Positions 1 to 8,604 of a stretch of 64,000 nucleotides of DNA are shown piece by piece. The DNA is from Paenibacillus soyae (lineage in GTDB: Bacteria > Bacillota > Bacilli > Paenibacillales > Paenibacillaceae). Under the pieces are notes generated by a model. That model did no database searches, was not told the DNA's origin, and saw nothing but the letters and a program-made list of their open reading frames with translations. The DNA lies in the NCBI RefSeq assembly GCF_024623455.1, contig NZ_JANIPJ010000001.1:186001-250000 (forward strand), given 5' to 3'. A program made the position numbers and the translations under genes. Position 1 is the first letter of the stretch; every line of letters begins with the position of its first letter.

Positions 1-28
1 GAACAATAGCTCCGGTTTGACTTGCCAT
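1..28 (-). CDS. 5' end of a truncated minus-strand gene
   Basis: On the minus strand an ATG at 28-26 opens a frame reading MASQTGAIV before it leaves the window. A strong Shine-Dalgarno AAGGAGG lies at 45-39, ten bases upstream of the ATG, so a real gene start is likely. Only nine codons are visible, so no product can be named. It is divergent from the next gene at 170. Confidence 0.55.
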
Positions 29-169
29 GGATAAACAACCTCCTTGTCGATTCAATCGTGCTCCGTTCGATTGTACCATATCTTGCCTATCCCTTCGAAA
101 TCGGCGATAATGTTAGGAAAGTTAACATTTCAAAAAAACGGGCATTCATCATCGAACAGGAGGCGTACG

Positions 170-574
170 ATGTCAGACATTCGGGTATTTATTTATGGCT
201 CGCTGCTGCCGGGACACAGCAATCATCATGTCGTATCGTCTTATGTGACAAGCTATGAGCCGGGGGAAATCGAAGGCCGGTTGGTCGATTACGGACCGTA
301 TCCCGCGGCTGTCAGGGACCGGCGCGATACGCTGCGCGGGACCGGAACGATTCGAGGGCAGTGGATAACGGTTGGCCGCGCGGGACTTGCGGCGATGGAC
401 ATTCTGGAAGAGTTCGCGGGCATCGAGGAGAACAATGAATACGATCGCGTCTGGGCGAGAGACATCCGGAAACCCGGCGTGCAAGGATGGGTGTACGTAT
501 GGGAGTCGGACCGGGGGTATCCGGCGATCGAGGACTCGTATTGGCCGGATTATTGGGCAAGGAAAAGCGGATAA
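170..574 (+). CDS. Gamma-glutamylcyclotransferase-like (AIG2/GGCT fold) protein
   Basis: The product is 134 residues. It begins SDIRVFIYGSLLPG, the family signature in which the YGSL loop binds the gamma-glutamyl moiety, and has an acidic DILEEFAGIEENN segment where the family carries its catalytic Glu. Homologues release 5-oxoproline from gamma-glutamyl peptides or amines; the true substrate cannot be told. I chose the ATG at 170 because CAGGAGG sits just upstream and homology begins there; an upstream in-frame ATG at 44 would add 42 unrelated residues. The gene stands alone, with its own terminator at 584-625. Confidence 0.75.
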   Translation: MSDIRVFIYGSLLPGHSNHHVVSSYVTSYEPGEIEGRLVDYGPYPAAVRDRRDTLRGTGTIRGQWITVGRAGLAAMDILEEFAGIEENNEYDRVWARDIRKPGVQGWVYVWESDRGYPAIEDSYWPDYWARKSG

Positions 575-583
575 GGAACGAAG

Positions 584-625
584 GGGCACCGGTCGAAAGC
601 GCGAGCTTGAGACGGTGCCCTTTTT
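584..625 (+). terminator. Rho-independent terminator
   Basis: GGGCACCG (584-591) pairs with CGGTGCCC (613-620) and is followed by TTTTT. It ends transcription of the cyclotransferase-like gene. Confidence 0.8.
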
Positions 626-755
626 GCCGCCCGCCCTTGCTTCTCCTCTCGGCGGACTCTTCCGCCGGGCCTGCCGCGAAAGGCGGTTCATTGTTCTTTT
701 GCCCGGCGTCTAGTAAACTAAATTCGAGCACCGGAGAAGGAAGGGAAAGAATATA

Positions 756-2105
756 ATGGTACAACAAATCGTAAACCGGCGAGCTTTGGCGTTATTCCTG
801 CTGCTCGCGGTCGCGACGTTATTCATAGGCATGGATGCGAGCGCGCAGACGGGGGAGATGAATGCTGCATTCGCCGCGCATGAACACGCTTCGACTGGAA
901 CAGGACAAGAGGCGGTCAAAGACACCATCAAAAACGCGTTGCTGATCGCCGTAAAAATCGCCTACTACGTCATGCTGCTGCTGACGGCGGGGGCGGCGCT
1001 GCTGCAAGGACTGGTACAAGGGGGCGAACAAGGAGAAGGACAGAAGGCCCTCCTGCGAAAGTGGAACGGTTCGTTCGTCAAGGGATTAATCGTCGCTGTA
1101 ATTCTCTATGTATTCATTCATTCCAACCATATGGTCAGCGAGCTAAGAGGCGGAGGGAAAGAGTGGCTTCGATTGTTCGCGGAGACGTCGTCGGGCCAAA
1201 CCTGGCTCGCTTTGATACTGCTCTCCGCCATCGGGTTCGCCGTCATTCGGCTGAACGACGGGATGAAGACGATATGGGCGGTACTGCTGCTTGCGGCGGA
1301 GAGCTTCGGCGGTCACGTCTCGGCCGTCCATCAATCCGCGGCTGCCATCGTTTTCGATTTCATCCACCTTGTCAGCGCGGCCGTCTGGGCGGGCGGAGTC
1401 ATGATCTTGCTGCTATTCTGGCGCGCCGATAGGAAGGAAGCGGGCCGATTCGCGGAGAAGTTCGCGGGAATCGCTTGGATGACCATTGCGGCGCTCGCCG
1501 CGAGCGGCATCGTCATGACATGCTTCCTCATCCCGACTCCGCTGTACTTGATCTATACCGGCTGGGGGAAGCTGCTGCTCGCCAAGGCGGCGCTCGTCCT
1601 TCTGGTCATTGCGCTTGGCGCTTCGCTGCGGGCGCGGGCCAAGCGGAGGGAGCTGCCCAGAGGGCTGATGCTGAAGCTGGACGGTCTGCTGATGGCGGTC
1701 ATTATCGTCATTGCCGGCATCTTAACGTCGGTCAGTCCCGTGCCGGGAGGCGAGCCGTTCAATCAGCATCAGATGGGCGAGGAGCTCCATTTCACGCTTA
1801 ATCTGTCGCCGAACGCGCCTGGGCCGAACGAAGTCGCGCTTTCGTTATGGCTGCCCGAAGACAGCGGCAAGCCGCAGGCGGTCTCGCTTGTGATTGTATC
1901 CGCGGACAATCCGGAGCAAGCGGCGATCGTCGTGCCGCTTGCCCCGGTCAAGCTCGAGGAAGGCTTCGCTTTCCCGGGGTTTCTGGCTTATACGTTTGGC
2001 GCCGAAGACGTCAAGCTGCCGCGTCCGGGCGAGTGGACGGCAAAGCTGGAAATTACGGAAGCGGACGGCACGAAGCTGGCTAGAGACATCGCGTTCTCGA
2101 ATTAA
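756..2105 (+). CDS. CopD-family copper resistance membrane protein
   Basis: The product is 449 residues with an N-terminal signal-anchor (LALFLLLAVATLFIGMDASA), about eight further hydrophobic segments, and an extracytoplasmic C-terminal beta-rich domain from about residue 340. The HLVSAAVWAGGVMILLLFW stretch (about 203-221) matches the CopD core helix. Family members are thought to move or sense copper across the cytoplasmic membrane, often with CopC; no CopC domain is present here. The Shine-Dalgarno GGAAGGGAAAGA precedes the ATG. It is followed after 33 bases by a two-component system that may be co-transcribed. Copper as the actual substrate is inferred from the family. Confidence 0.75.
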   Translation: MVQQIVNRRALALFLLLAVATLFIGMDASAQTGEMNAAFAAHEHASTGTGQEAVKDTIKNALLIAVKIAYYVMLLLTAGAALLQGLVQGGEQGEGQKALLRKWNGSFVKGLIVAVILYVFIHSNHMVSELRGGGKEWLRLFAETSSGQTWLALILLSAIGFAVIRLNDGMKTIWAVLLLAAESFGGHVSAVHQSAAAIVFDFIHLVSAAVWAGGVMILLLFWRADRKEAGRFAEKFAGIAWMTIAALAASGIVMTCFLIPTPLYLIYTGWGKLLLAKAALVLLVIALGASLRARAKRRELPRGLMLKLDGLLMAVIIVIAGILTSVSPVPGGEPFNQHQMGEELHFTLNLSPNAPGPNEVALSLWLPEDSGKPQAVSLVIVSADNPEQAAIVVPLAPVKLEEGFAFPGFLAYTFGAEDVKLPRPGEWTAKLEITEADGTKLARDIAFSN

Positions 2106-2138
2106 CGCCGCTTCAAGATCGCTAGGAGGCGTATTCTC

Positions 2139-2984
2139 ATGTCGTACAAGTGGCTGAAATGGCTGATCTTATGGATTCCGACCGCCGTCATCGGAATCTG
2201 GGAATATGTCCGGCACGCGTTCCTGCTGCCTTATGTCTCGATGGAGCTGGGCAACTGGCTGGCGCCGGCATTCGTGTTCGCGGTCACGTTAACGCTCGTG
2301 CGAGGCTTGTTCGCGAGGCTGGAGTCGCTGCAGGAAGCGCTGAAGCGCAAGCAGGTGACGGAAGCGGCGTTCGAGGAGCGGACGCAGCTGGCGAGAGAGC
2401 TGCATGACGGCATCTCGCAATCGCTGTTCATGCTTTCGGTGAAGCTGAATAAGCTGGACCGCGCGGAGTCGCCGGAAGACGCCAGCCGCGCGATGGATAG
2501 CGTTCGGCATACCGTCCGCCACGTATACGAGGATGTGCGGCAGTCGATCGCCGCGCTCCAAAGCCCGCCTCCGGCAGCGAATTCCCCGTGGCTGCAAAGC
2601 GTGCTGGAGCAGGCCGAGGAGCTGGAGCGAGGATACGGAATCGCGGTATCGGTGGAGTCCAAGCTGAACGACGGGGCGATGACAAGCAGGCAGAAGGTCG
2701 AGCTGCTGGCTATTATACGGGAGGCGTTCATGAACGTGCAGAAGCATTCCGGGGCCAGCAGGGTCGTTCTCCGCGCCGAAACTCCGGAAGAAGGAGCGGC
2801 TTCCGGCTTTCGCTGCAGCATAGAAGATGACGGGCGCGGCGCGACTGCGGAGGCGCTGGAGAGAGCCGGCAAATACGGCGTCAAGATGATGCGCGAGCGA
2901 GCGGGAGCGATGGGCTGGACCTTCGCGGCCAGACGGGGAGAGCTCGGCGGGCTCATGATCGAAGTGACGGGAAAAGGAGGATGA
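2139..2984 (+). CDS. NarL-type sensor histidine kinase (HisKA_3)
   Basis: The product is 281 residues. Two short membrane segments lie at about 5-25 and 30-55, with hardly any extracellular loop. A dimerisation/phosphoacceptor H-box follows (TQLARELHDGISQSLFML, His near residue 90), then an HATPase_c domain with N-box (EAFMNVQKHSGAS) and G-box (IEDDGRGA). This is the LiaS/DesK/NarX class. AGGAGG precedes the ATG. The stop overlaps the start of the response regulator by four bases (ATGA), so the two are translationally coupled. With so small a loop it probably senses a membrane signal or an upstream partner; the CopD-like protein is a candidate. Confidence 0.88.
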   Translation: MSYKWLKWLILWIPTAVIGIWEYVRHAFLLPYVSMELGNWLAPAFVFAVTLTLVRGLFARLESLQEALKRKQVTEAAFEERTQLARELHDGISQSLFMLSVKLNKLDRAESPEDASRAMDSVRHTVRHVYEDVRQSIAALQSPPPAANSPWLQSVLEQAEELERGYGIAVSVESKLNDGAMTSRQKVELLAIIREAFMNVQKHSGASRVVLRAETPEEGAASGFRCSIEDDGRGATAEALERAGKYGVKMMRERAGAMGWTFAARRGELGGLMIEVTGKGG

Positions 2985-3682
2985 CCATGGCCTCACGCGA
3001 TGAGCAGGTGCGGGTGTTGATCGTAGACGATCATCCGCACGGCAGGGAAGGCATGCGCGAAATTTTGTCAATGGACGGCATGTTCGCGGTCGTGGGAGAG
3101 GCGGCGAGCGGGGAAGAGGCGATCGGGCGGGCAGCCGAGCTCCGTCCGGATCTGGTGCTGATGGATATCCGGATGCCGGGGATGGGCGGGCTTGAAGCGA
3201 CGTACCGCCTCAAGCTGCTGCTTCCCGAGCTCAAGATCGTCATGGTGACGGTCTCCGACGACATCACGCATTTGTTCGAAGCGATCAAGCGGGGGGCGCA
3301 GGGGTACCTGCTCAAAAATTTGGATCCTTCCTCCTGGCTTCAATATTTGCGCGAAGTAGCGGATGACGAGGCGCCGATGTCGAAGGAGCTCGCGTTCCGG
3401 CTGCTTCAGGAATTCGCCGCCGGGAATGAGAAGGGGCCATCCGCTTCGCCCGCTGCCAAAGCCCCGAACGGCAGCCGGCCGGCGCGTTCGGCAACTCCCC
3501 TAACGGAGCGGGAGAAGGAAGTGCTGCGGCTTGTCGCGACGGGAGCCAGCAACCGGGAAATCGCGGCCTCGTTGGTGTTGTCCGAGCATACGGTGAAAAA
3601 CCACTTAAAAAATATTTTGCAGAAGCTGCATTTGGATAACAGGGTTCAGCTTACTCGTTATGCGCTGGAGCAAGGACTATAA
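2981..3682 (+). CDS. LuxR/NarL-family response regulator
   Basis: The product is 233 residues. The receiver domain (about 10-125) shows the acidic pocket in VLIVDDHP, the phosphoacceptor Asp in LVLMDIRMPG and the conserved Lys in GYLLKN. A Ser/Pro/Ala linker follows. The C-terminal GerE/LuxR helix-turn-helix (about 168-233) contains LTEREKEVLRLVATGASN and HTVKNHLKNILQKL. It is the cognate partner of the kinase encoded immediately upstream, with a four-base overlap. An in-frame ATG at 2987 could also serve as start. A terminator follows at 3714-3752. Confidence 0.9.
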   Translation: MTMASRDEQVRVLIVDDHPHGREGMREILSMDGMFAVVGEAASGEEAIGRAAELRPDLVLMDIRMPGMGGLEATYRLKLLLPELKIVMVTVSDDITHLFEAIKRGAQGYLLKNLDPSSWLQYLREVADDEAPMSKELAFRLLQEFAAGNEKGPSASPAAKAPNGSRPARSATPLTEREKEVLRLVATGASNREIAASLVLSEHTVKNHLKNILQKLHLDNRVQLTRYALEQGL

Positions 3683-3713
3683 TTCCGCTGACGATGATGA
3701 AGCGGGCTGGAAA

Positions 3714-3752
3714 AGACATTCGTCCCATAAGAGGGCGGATGTCTCTTTTTTT
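3714..3752 (+). terminator. Rho-independent terminator
   Basis: AGACATTCGTCC (3714-3725) pairs with GGGCGGATGTCT (3733-3744), with a G-T pair, and is followed by a T-rich tail. It separates the two-component system from the eCIS locus. Confidence 0.75.
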
Positions 3753-3832
3753 GCGATCCTTGCGGAGCGGGTCGACCGTCGGAAATATTTGCTGTCGAAC
3801 GTTGTCTATTTATCTCGATCGGGCGAGGCATA

Positions 3833-3841
3833 TGATATAAT
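3833..3841 (+). promoter_or_regulatory. Candidate promoter (-10, extended) for the eCIS AAA+ gene
   Basis: TGATATAAT at 3833-3841 is a consensus extended -10, 54 bases before the AAA+ start. There is no good TTGACA-like -35 at the right distance, which suits an extended -10 or an activator-dependent promoter. Confidence 0.45.
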
Positions 3842-3894
3842 GCAAATAATAGAAACGAGAGCTGCGGCGGCAGACGAACGGCGGAAGAGGGACG

Positions 3895-6135
3895 ATGATG
3901 AAGGAACGGGAAACTCGGTCGAACGCGGCGAAAAAGCAAAAGTCGGCTGCAATGGACGGGGCGTTCGGCGAATATGGGAGCGCGGAGCATTTGCTTGACG
4001 AGCTCATTTGGCTGGACGCAGGGCTGCAGACGCTGCTCGGGGCCGGAGGCGATGATCCGTTAGCCGACCCGCTGGCGGCATTCAAGGGAATGTATGTCAG
4101 TAGAGAGGAGCTGCTAGATTCGGGAGCAGCCGCACCGGATGAGCAGATGGCTCGCGCCTGGATAGCCTATACGGCATTCCGGAGGGAAACGGAGGAGCGG
4201 ATCGGCACACGGGCCGCCGCAGGCATGGGGCCGCCGCTTATGAGGCTTGCCGAGTCGATGCGGCTGACGGTATGGGAATACCGGTGCGTGGTGCTGTGCC
4301 TGGCCGCGGAATGGGATCGCAAATACGAGAAATGGTTCGCTTATCTGAACGACGACGCCACGGTGAAAGCGCCAACGGTGGATTTGGCGCTTCGGCTGCT
4401 GGGAGACGCGGAGGCGGATCGGCAGCTTGGCCGCAGACTGCTCGGCGAAGGAGGCTCGCTTCGCCGCTGGCTGCTTCGGCCGCCGGGCGAGGGAATGGCT
4501 GCCCAAGGGCTCAGAACGCCGCTTCGGCTGGATGAGCGCGTCGTCAGCTTCCTGCTCGAAACCGAAGCGCTGGATGGCCGGTTGTTAGGGGTAGTAGAGT
4601 CGCGGGAGCCGCATGAGGCGCCGGAGCCCGAAGGGGAAGGGGCGGCTGGAGCGGACAGCCGAATGAAGCAGGCTCTGGACGGGTGGCCTTCCGGAAGCGT
4701 CCCGGTCGTCGGCTTGTGGGGAGCGCGGGGAGGCGGCAAGCGGTCGTGCCTGCACCGCCTCGCCGCTGGACGCGGCCAGCGGCTGCTCATGGTATCGCTG
4801 GCCGCGCTGCCCTCCGAAGCGGAGCTTCTGCGCGGCAAGATGGATAGCATCGTCCGGGAGGCGCTATTAACGGATGCCGCGATAGCGTTCGCGGAAGAGG
4901 ATGGCTTATGGAAGGAGCGGCTGCCCAGGGAGGTGCTTCTGTCCTCGCTGCAGGCGTACGCGGAATCTGCGCGGCGGCCTCTAATAGGCTGGTCGGGGCT
5001 CGAACGGAGAAGCGGGAGCGAGCTGCCGCTCCCCGATCGCGCCGCGTATTGGAGCGGCGAGGTGCCGCCGCCCGGAGCGGAGGCGCGAGCCGGGCTTTGG
5101 CGCAGCCACGCCTCGGAGCTCGGCGAAGCCGCGAATAGCCCGGGAGCGCCGGATTATAACGAGCTCGCGTCCGAGCTTGCGTCCCGGTTCTCCCACACTC
5201 CGGGACAGATCGCGTCCGCGTGGCGCCAGGCGTTAGTGCTTGCGGCGGAACGCGGCGACGGGCTGCCCCGCCGGGAGGAGCTGGCGGCGGCCGCCCGCGG
5301 CCAATTCCGCCACCGCTTGGCGCGGCACGCCGATCGCATCGAGGCCCGCAGAGGCTGGTCCGATCTCATCATTCCGGCCGACTCGCTGGAGACGATCCGG
5401 GAAGCGTGCAGCCGCTACGTGCACCGGGAGACGGTACTCGGCCAGTGGGGATTCGGCGGCAAGCTTTCCTATGGAACCGGCGTGCATATGCTGTTTGCCG
5501 GTCCGCCCGGAACGGGCAAGACGATGGCGGCGGAGGTTGTCGCAGGAGAGCTAGGACTCGAGCTGTACCGGGTCGACCTGTCGCGAATCGTGAGCAAGTA
5601 TATCGGCGAGACGGAGCAGAGGCTGCGCGAGCTGTTCGATGAGGCCCGGCAAAGCGGCGCGATTCTGTTCTTCGACGAAGGAGACGCGCTGTTCGGCAAG
5701 CGGACGGAGGTGAAGGACGCGCATGACCGCTACGCGAACATGGAAGCGGCTTATTTGCTGCAACTGATCGAAGGTTATGACGGCGTTACGATTCTGGCGA
5801 CCAATCTGATGCAGAATTTGGATGAAGCGCTTCTGCGGCGGATGAGCATCATCGTGAAGTTTCCGTTTCCCGACGCCGAGGACAGGGTTCGGATATTTCG
5901 TTCGCTGCTGCCGGCCGGCGCGCCGCTCGACGAGGATCTTGATCTTCCGTTCCTGGCGCAGCGCGTCGAAGCGTCCGGCGGCCATATCAAGAACATTGTG
6001 CTCGCGGCCGCCTTTCTCGCGGCGGGCGAGCGGAGGCCGATCGGGATGTCCCATATGGTTCGGGCGGCAAGGGCGGAGCTGCAGAAGCTCGGAAAAATTC
6101 CGATGCGGGAAGCCTTCGCGCCTTATGGAGATTAG
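3895..6135 (+). CDS. eCIS AAA+ ATPase (Afp15/Pvc15 family)
   Basis: The product is 746 residues. The C-terminal third is a canonical AAA+ module: Walker A GPPGTGKT near residue 536, Walker B ILFFDEGDALFG near 593, a sensor-1 ATN, and arginine-finger-like LDEALLRRM. A long N-terminal region includes a P-loop-like GARGGGKRS near residue 276 that departs from GxxxxGK[ST] and is probably inactive. Afp15/Pvc15 proteins are needed for correct assembly or sheath termination of contractile injection particles. It is the first gene of the locus, 93 bases before a Pvc16-type gene, the same pairing as in Afp and PVC clusters. ATG at 3895 is used; 3898 is an alternative. Confidence 0.9.
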   Translation: MMKERETRSNAAKKQKSAAMDGAFGEYGSAEHLLDELIWLDAGLQTLLGAGGDDPLADPLAAFKGMYVSREELLDSGAAAPDEQMARAWIAYTAFRRETEERIGTRAAAGMGPPLMRLAESMRLTVWEYRCVVLCLAAEWDRKYEKWFAYLNDDATVKAPTVDLALRLLGDAEADRQLGRRLLGEGGSLRRWLLRPPGEGMAAQGLRTPLRLDERVVSFLLETEALDGRLLGVVESREPHEAPEPEGEGAAGADSRMKQALDGWPSGSVPVVGLWGARGGGKRSCLHRLAAGRGQRLLMVSLAALPSEAELLRGKMDSIVREALLTDAAIAFAEEDGLWKERLPREVLLSSLQAYAESARRPLIGWSGLERRSGSELPLPDRAAYWSGEVPPPGAEARAGLWRSHASELGEAANSPGAPDYNELASELASRFSHTPGQIASAWRQALVLAAERGDGLPRREELAAAARGQFRHRLARHADRIEARRGWSDLIIPADSLETIREACSRYVHRETVLGQWGFGGKLSYGTGVHMLFAGPPGTGKTMAAEVVAGELGLELYRVDLSRIVSKYIGETEQRLRELFDEARQSGAILFFDEGDALFGKRTEVKDAHDRYANMEAAYLLQLIEGYDGVTILATNLMQNLDEALLRRMSIIVKFPFPDAEDRVRIFRSLLPAGAPLDEDLDLPFLAQRVEASGGHIKNIVLAAAFLAAGERRPIGMSHMVRAARAELQKLGKIPMREAFAPYGD

Positions 6136-6227
6136 ATGACGGATTTTTTTTGAGAGCCAGGCCTTACAAATAGACCGACGATGCCGGCGGGGAGACTGCG
6201 GGGTTGTTCGGCTGGAGGTGAAAGGAA

Positions 6228-6797
6228 ATGGGAAACTACACCATCATCGCGGATGCGGGGGCAAGCCTGCTTAAGCTGCTGCGCGAGCAGATGACGCCGG
6301 ATCCGGTGACGCGGCCGGAGCTGATCGGGATGGCAAGCCCCGCGGACAAGGGGGATCTGCTCATTTCCCTCTATGTCTGCTCCGTTCGTGAGAATAACGA
6401 AGCTAGACGGACGGACATGAAGCTGGAGGGCGACGTTCTCCGATACCCGCCCCGTGCAATTGATTTGGAATGCCTGATTACGGCTCACTCCAATGCGGAT
6501 ATTCTTACCCGGACGCTGGACGAGCATCGATTGCTCGGCAAGGCAGCCCAGATTCTATATGACAACAGCATCGTGCGGGGGCCGTATCTGGAAGGCTCGC
6601 TGGCCGAGAGCGGCGAGCTTCGCGTAGCCCCTCTGAATTACGGCATGGAGGACATGATGCGCCTATGGCAGTTCGGGGATGCTCCGTACAAGCTTTCGCT
6701 GGCGTACCGAATCGGTCCCCTGCTGCTTGAATCGAGCCGCGTCAAGCCCGCTTCGCGCGTGGTGGAGAGACGCATTACGCTGCGCGAGAAGGAATAG
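6228..6797 (+). CDS. eCIS tail terminator/cap protein, Pvc16 (DUF4255) family
   Basis: The product is 189 residues and begins with the family's YTIIADAGASLLKLLREQM helix. The conserved ISLYVCSVRENNEARR strand follows, then the ECLITAHSNADILTRTLDEH region. DUF4255/Pvc16 proteins cap the membrane-distal end of the tube and sheath. It has a clear GGAGGTGAAAGG ribosome site. The next gene starts 11 bases after the stop, so the two are probably co-translated. Confidence 0.85.
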   Translation: MGNYTIIADAGASLLKLLREQMTPDPVTRPELIGMASPADKGDLLISLYVCSVRENNEARRTDMKLEGDVLRYPPRAIDLECLITAHSNADILTRTLDEHRLLGKAAQILYDNSIVRGPYLEGSLAESGELRVAPLNYGMEDMMRLWQFGDAPYKLSLAYRIGPLLLESSRVKPASRVVERRITLREKE

Positions 6798-6808
6798 GGG
6801 GCTGGAGC

Positions 6809-7615
6809 ATGATCGAATCTACAATGGTATCTCGCGTCTCGCTGGTGGTTCGGACTCTGGATGTATGGACCGGCCTTCCGGCGTCCGGTTCGGCGCTGCG
6901 GGTCAAGCTTCGGGAGAACGACCGGATCAAGCCGCTTCGGACATCGGACGGCGGCTGGGCGTTCATGGATTTGAAGGGCGAGGCCTGCGAGGTGACCGTC
7001 GAATCCGATGTCTACTTATTCTGCTCCCGCCGGATTGATCTATCGGAATTGCCTGCGGGCAGCCCCGTCGTCGACCTCTTCCTGCTGCCGGGACGGCGGT
7101 ATTCGCCCGCCGCTTCCGCGACCGGAATCGTTCGCAGACTGACGGATGCGGAAGGAAGGCCGTTGTCCGGCGTAGAGGTCGTCGCCTATGCCGACGGCGA
7201 ACAGGCCGCAAGAGGACGGATTTTGGACGATGAAGTGCCGCCAGGAAGCATGGAGCTTCGTTATTTGCCGGCTGGCGCTACCGTGAAGAGCGGCGACCTG
7301 ATTGCGATCCGCGACAAAAGCGGAACCGCCGTCGAACGGTTCCGGGTTTATCCCTATGAGAGCGAAGGCCAATACCGGCTTCGTCTGGACAGGCCCGTCG
7401 AAGGCCGTTGGAAGCGGCATGCTTTATTGTCGCCGGCTGCCGCTGCCGTCAGCGACTCGGATGGCTGGATCGTGCTGCCGTTTCGCGGAAGGATGCCCGC
7501 CGAGGGCGAGCTGCGCGTCGAAACGCGCGACGGAGAGCGGGCAACCGAAGCTTTGTGGCCTCTGGCGGGTGGCAAGTTATCCTCACTTCCGGCCTATGCC
7601 GTGCGCGAAAAATGA
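6809..7615 (+). CDS. eCIS accessory protein with carboxypeptidase-regulatory-like beta domains
   Basis: The product is 268 residues with no signal peptide or membrane segment, and I do not recognise a named family. It is beta-rich: residues about 8-85 (SLVVRTLDVWTGLPASGSAL) and 105-190 (GIVRRLTDAEGRPLSGVEV) each resemble a transthyretin-like or carboxypeptidase-regulatory Ig-type domain. A third beta segment forms the C-terminus. Its place right after the Pvc16-type gene points to a structural or decoration role on the particle. AGGGGG precedes the ATG. A 111-base gap without a clear terminator separates it from the partner-switch genes. Confidence 0.6.
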   Translation: MIESTMVSRVSLVVRTLDVWTGLPASGSALRVKLRENDRIKPLRTSDGGWAFMDLKGEACEVTVESDVYLFCSRRIDLSELPAGSPVVDLFLLPGRRYSPAASATGIVRRLTDAEGRPLSGVEVVAYADGEQAARGRILDDEVPPGSMELRYLPAGATVKSGDLIAIRDKSGTAVERFRVYPYESEGQYRLRLDRPVEGRWKRHALLSPAAAAVSDSDGWIVLPFRGRMPAEGELRVETRDGERATEALWPLAGGKLSSLPAYAVREK

Positions 7616-7726
7616 CGAATAATAAAGTTTTATTCGACAAAAACGGCAGGATCGTTTGTCTATGCGTAGAACTAATAAGGTGACGCTTACGAAGAAGTAA
7701 TCGGTCAGTATATCGGAGGGTAGTCA

Positions 7727-8167
7727 ATGTCGGATGATCCGCAATTCACAATTGCGCGCGCAATAAGGCTTTATAATCGGATAGACGAGCTCCCGCGCCT
7801 GAATGAGGGGCTTGAGGCGCTTGGAGCCGACCTCGGGTGGCCAGGCCGTTCCGTCATGAATTTGATGCTGGCTTGCGAAGAGCTTGTCGTCAATATTGTT
7901 CATTACGCATATCCGGAGGGCGGCGAGCATGTAATCGAGGTTGATGTTCGGGCCACGTCGGACAGCGTGGAAATTTCCGTCAGCGACGGAGGCGTGCCGT
8001 TTAATCCGCTGGAGACGGACAATGACCCTCTATCCTTGCTGGACATGGATTTGGAGGAGCGTCCTATTGGCGGGCTCGGTATTTTTTTTGTCCAGAAGAT
8101 TATGGATGATGTGCAATACGAGCATGCGGGCGGCATGAATCGCGTTCGCATGATCAAGCGATTCTAG
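7727..8167 (+). CDS. Anti-sigma-factor-like serine kinase (RsbW-type HATPase)
   Basis: The product is 146 residues and forms a single GHKL ATPase domain. The N-box lies in LACEELVVNIVHYAY with the Mg-binding Asn, the G1 box is VSDGGVPFNPL, and the G2 box is GGLGIFFVQKI. In partner switching such a kinase binds and inactivates a target, usually a sigma factor, and phosphorylates its STAS antagonist. The STAS protein and the PP2C phosphatase are the next two genes, so the module is complete. No sigma factor gene is adjacent, so the target is unknown. GGAGGG precedes the ATG. Confidence 0.88.
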   Translation: MSDDPQFTIARAIRLYNRIDELPRLNEGLEALGADLGWPGRSVMNLMLACEELVVNIVHYAYPEGGEHVIEVDVRATSDSVEISVSDGGVPFNPLETDNDPLSLLDMDLEERPIGGLGIFFVQKIMDDVQYEHAGGMNRVRMIKRF

Positions 8168-8220
8168 CGAGGCGAGCGGAACAACTATCTTAATTGGAAT
8201 AGGAAGCAGGAGGTTCATAG

Positions 8221-8565
8221 ATGAATATACAGGCAACGGAGCAAGACGGAATTACAATCATTCCGCTGGAGGGCAGGCTGGACGGGGGCAACGCGACGGT
8301 GGCGGAAACCGCGTTTTTACAGCTGTTGTCGGAAGGCAAACAGCGGTTCCTGTTCGACTTCGGCAATCTTCAATACATAAGCAGCGCAGGGCTCAGGGTC
8401 ATTCTCGTGGCGGCTAAGAAGCTGCGCGCGTCCAAGGGCAGAATGGTGTGCGCTTCCTTGACGGAGCAGGTATACGACGTGTTCGAAATGTCGGGCTTTA
8501 CAACAATCCTGGACATCGTGTCCACGAAGGAAGAAGCGCTCGAGAAGCTGCAAGCGGAGGCGTAA
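8221..8565 (+). CDS. STAS-domain anti-sigma factor antagonist (RsbV-type)
   Basis: The product is 114 residues and forms one STAS domain. The phosphorylation loop is LQYISSAGLRVIL, near residue 58, and keeps the Ser of the usual D-[ST]-[ST]-G-L motif. In the known mechanism the unphosphorylated form binds the kinase and frees the kinase's target, and phosphorylation switches it off. It sits between the kinase and phosphatase genes in the standard order, with GCAGGAGG upstream. Confidence 0.9.
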   Translation: MNIQATEQDGITIIPLEGRLDGGNATVAETAFLQLLSEGKQRFLFDFGNLQYISSAGLRVILVAAKKLRASKGRMVCASLTEQVYDVFEMSGFTTILDIVSTKEEALEKLQAEA

Positions 8566-8604
8566 TCGCTCTAGCTCCTAACATTCGGAAAGGCGTGACC
8601 CATC